Shown one piece after another: positions 4,818 through 6,004 of a DNA stretch of 6,004 nucleotides. The translations under genes and the position numbers were made by a program. Under the pieces are notes generated by a model. The model was not told where the DNA came from. It saw nothing but the letters and a program-made list of their open reading frames with translations, and made no database searches. The DNA lies in contig JAGHBQ010000144.1 in NCBI GenBank assembly GCA_021160945.1, positions 1 through 6,004 on the forward strand, in the 5' to 3' direction. Each line of letters opens with the position of its first letter. The first letter of the stretch is position 1. The DNA is from Thermoplasmata archaeon. GTDB taxonomy: Archaea; Thermoplasmatota; Thermoplasmata; Thermoplasmatales; Aciduliprofundaceae.

Positions 4818-6004
4818 ATGGAGCTCAGTAACATAGAGAAGAAGATTCTGCTCATTCTTCACGAAGCAGGAAGAACCCTGAGCATTGAGGAGTTAATGGA
4901 GCGGGGAAAATTCGATGAGCTGGTTAAGGTGATGAATGGCGTATCCTGGCTGAAGGTTAAGGGTCTTGTAAAAGTTAAAGAGAAGCTTGAGATTAAATAC
5001 TGCCTGAATCGAGATGAAATTCTTCCCGAAAGGAGGGTGTTTGATATCCTCAAAAAGAGGGGAGAGATTGAGATTCGAGAGCTTTTTAGCTTACTTCCAA
5101 AAGAAGTTGTCACCCTTGGAGTAGGGCATCTGAAAAAGATGGGCGTTCCCCTGGAAAAAGGGAAATTGAAGTATGTGGATGTAGAAAATAAAATTAAGGA
5201 AAAAGAAGAGGTGCTTCAGATTTTAAGGGAGAGATGCGTGGACGAGAATGAAGTGAATATAGAAATAATGAGGGACCTGCTCAAAAGGAGGGGACTCATC
5301 TCTAAAAAGGAGAAGATAAGAAGATATGTGACCCTAACACCCCTTGGAGAGAAGATAGCATCTCAGGGGCTTGAAATAAAAGAAGAGCTCACACAACTAA
5401 CTCCAGAGTTGCTGAAAACTGGAAAATGGAGAGAATACGAGCTTAAAAGATACGATGTAAAGCTCTTTGCTCCAAAGCTCTATGGGGGGAAAGGGCATCC
5501 CCTCGTAAGGCTCATTCAAAAAATCAGGAGAATTTTCCAGATGATGGGCTTTGAAGAGGTGCAGGGCGATTATGTGGTTAGCTCATTCTGGGACATGGAC
5601 GCTCTTTTCATCCCGCAGGATCATCCGGCGAGAGAGCTTCAGGATACTTTTTATCTAAAAAAACCTGAAAAGATTGTGATTGAGGATGAAGAGTACATGC
5701 TAAGGGTGAAAGAAATGCATGAGAATGGTGGAAAAATTTCAAGAGGGTGGCAATATAAATGGAGCAGAGAAATGGCAGAAAAAGCCATGCTGAGGACCCA
5801 TACAACAGTGAATTCAATAAGATATCTGTATGAGCACAGGGAGCCTCCAGTAAGAATGTTCTCTATAGGCCGTGTATTTCGGAGAGAGAACATGGATTCC
5901 ACGCATCTCCCAGAATTCACACAGATTGAAGGAATTTATATGGACGAGGATTCCAGTTTCAGAATGCTGCTCGGCATTCTCAAAGAGTTCTACTCTCTGA
6001 TGGG
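4818..6004 (+). CDS. pheS: Phenylalanyl-tRNA synthetase alpha subunit, archaeal type (3' end cut off)
   Basis: PheS is the catalytic chain of the heterotetrameric phenylalanine-tRNA ligase, which charges tRNA-Phe in the cytosol. The frame is open from ATG 4818 to the window end: 395 whole codons, perhaps 80-100 short of the usual archaeal length. Residues 1 to about 190 are the winged-helix-like N-terminal region typical of archaeal/eukaryotic PheS. The class II core then starts: GGKGHPLVRLIQKIRRIFQMMGF (motif 1 region, 223-245), WDMDALFIPQDHPARELQDTFYL (258-280), GWQYKWS and LRTHTT (325-330), and motif 2 SIGRVFRRENMDSTHLPEFTQIEG (349-372). Motif 3 lies beyond the window. The start is chosen because the TATA box sits 26 bp before it and the protein begins as family members do. 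I see no frameshift. pheT is often close by in archaea but is not visible here. Confidence 0.96.
   Translation, partial: MELSNIEKKILLILHEAGRTLSIEELMERGKFDELVKVMNGVSWLKVKGLVKVKEKLEIKYCLNRDEILPERRVFDILKKRGEIEIRELFSLLPKEVVTLGVGHLKKMGVPLEKGKLKYVDVENKIKEKEEVLQILRERCVDENEVNIEIMRDLLKRRGLISKKEKIRRYVTLTPLGEKIASQGLEIKEELTQLTPELLKTGKWREYELKRYDVKLFAPKLYGGKGHPLVRLIQKIRRIFQMMGFEEVQGDYVVSSFWDMDALFIPQDHPARELQDTFYLKKPEKIVIEDEEYMLRVKEMHENGGKISRGWQYKWSREMAEKAMLRTHTTVNSIRYLYEHREPPVRMFSIGRVFRRENMDSTHLPEFTQIEGIYMDEDSSFRMLLGILKEFYSLM

Noticed and set aside
4859..5920. Minus-strand open frames at 4859-5113, 5608-5817 and 5651-5920.
   Set aside because: They lie opposite pheS, which is continuous and carries the class II synthetase motifs.

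Overview
The window looks archaeal. Promoters are TATA boxes placed about 26 bp before apparently leaderless start codons (pheS, tnpA), the one strong Shine-Dalgarno gene has an AAGGAGG leader, Arg codons are mostly AGA/AGG, and the 3' gene encodes an archaeal-type phenylalanyl-tRNA synthetase alpha chain. Base composition is moderately AT-rich. A euryarchaeon of the Thermoplasmata (Aciduliprofundum-like) or Thermococci kind would fit, but that is a guess from general resemblance and no sequence was compared.

Layout: 2-226 (+) is the C-terminal end of a short-chain dehydrogenase/reductase, followed by a T-rich terminator. 325-840 (+) is a flavin reductase-like (flavoredoxin) protein with its own TATA box and ribosome binding site. 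844-2439 (-) is a YtcJ-type amidohydrolase that converges on the flavoredoxin gene with only 3 bp between stop codons. 2466 to about 4165 (-) is a complete-looking IS200/IS605 element carrying tnpA (Y1 transposase) and tnpB (RuvC-like RNA-guided nuclease family), with subterminal hairpins at both ends. 4166-4817 is about 650 bp without a convincing gene. It holds a dense array of an 8-bp word (TGTTTACA) repeated at close to helical spacing, an imperfect 37-bp inverted repeat inside that array, smaller repeats, and finally the pheS promoter. 4818-6004 (+) is pheS, cut off by the window end.

How it fits together: before the insertion, the amidohydrolase and pheS were divergent, and the repeat array lay in their shared upstream region. 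The IS605-type element landed 26 bp before the amidohydrolase ATG, at the edge of the array, in the same orientation as the amidohydrolase. The tnpB reading frame now runs through the right end of the element into host DNA and stops one base before the amidohydrolase ATG, so that gene is probably transcribed and perhaps translated by read-through from tnpB. The predicted TnpB guide RNA would carry the amidohydrolase leader as its guide. The transposase TnpA has Tyr-Val-His where the family has His-hydrophobic-His, so the element may no longer be able to move on its own.

The most unusual part is the helically spaced TGTTTACA array at 4172-4440, for which I recognise no known system.
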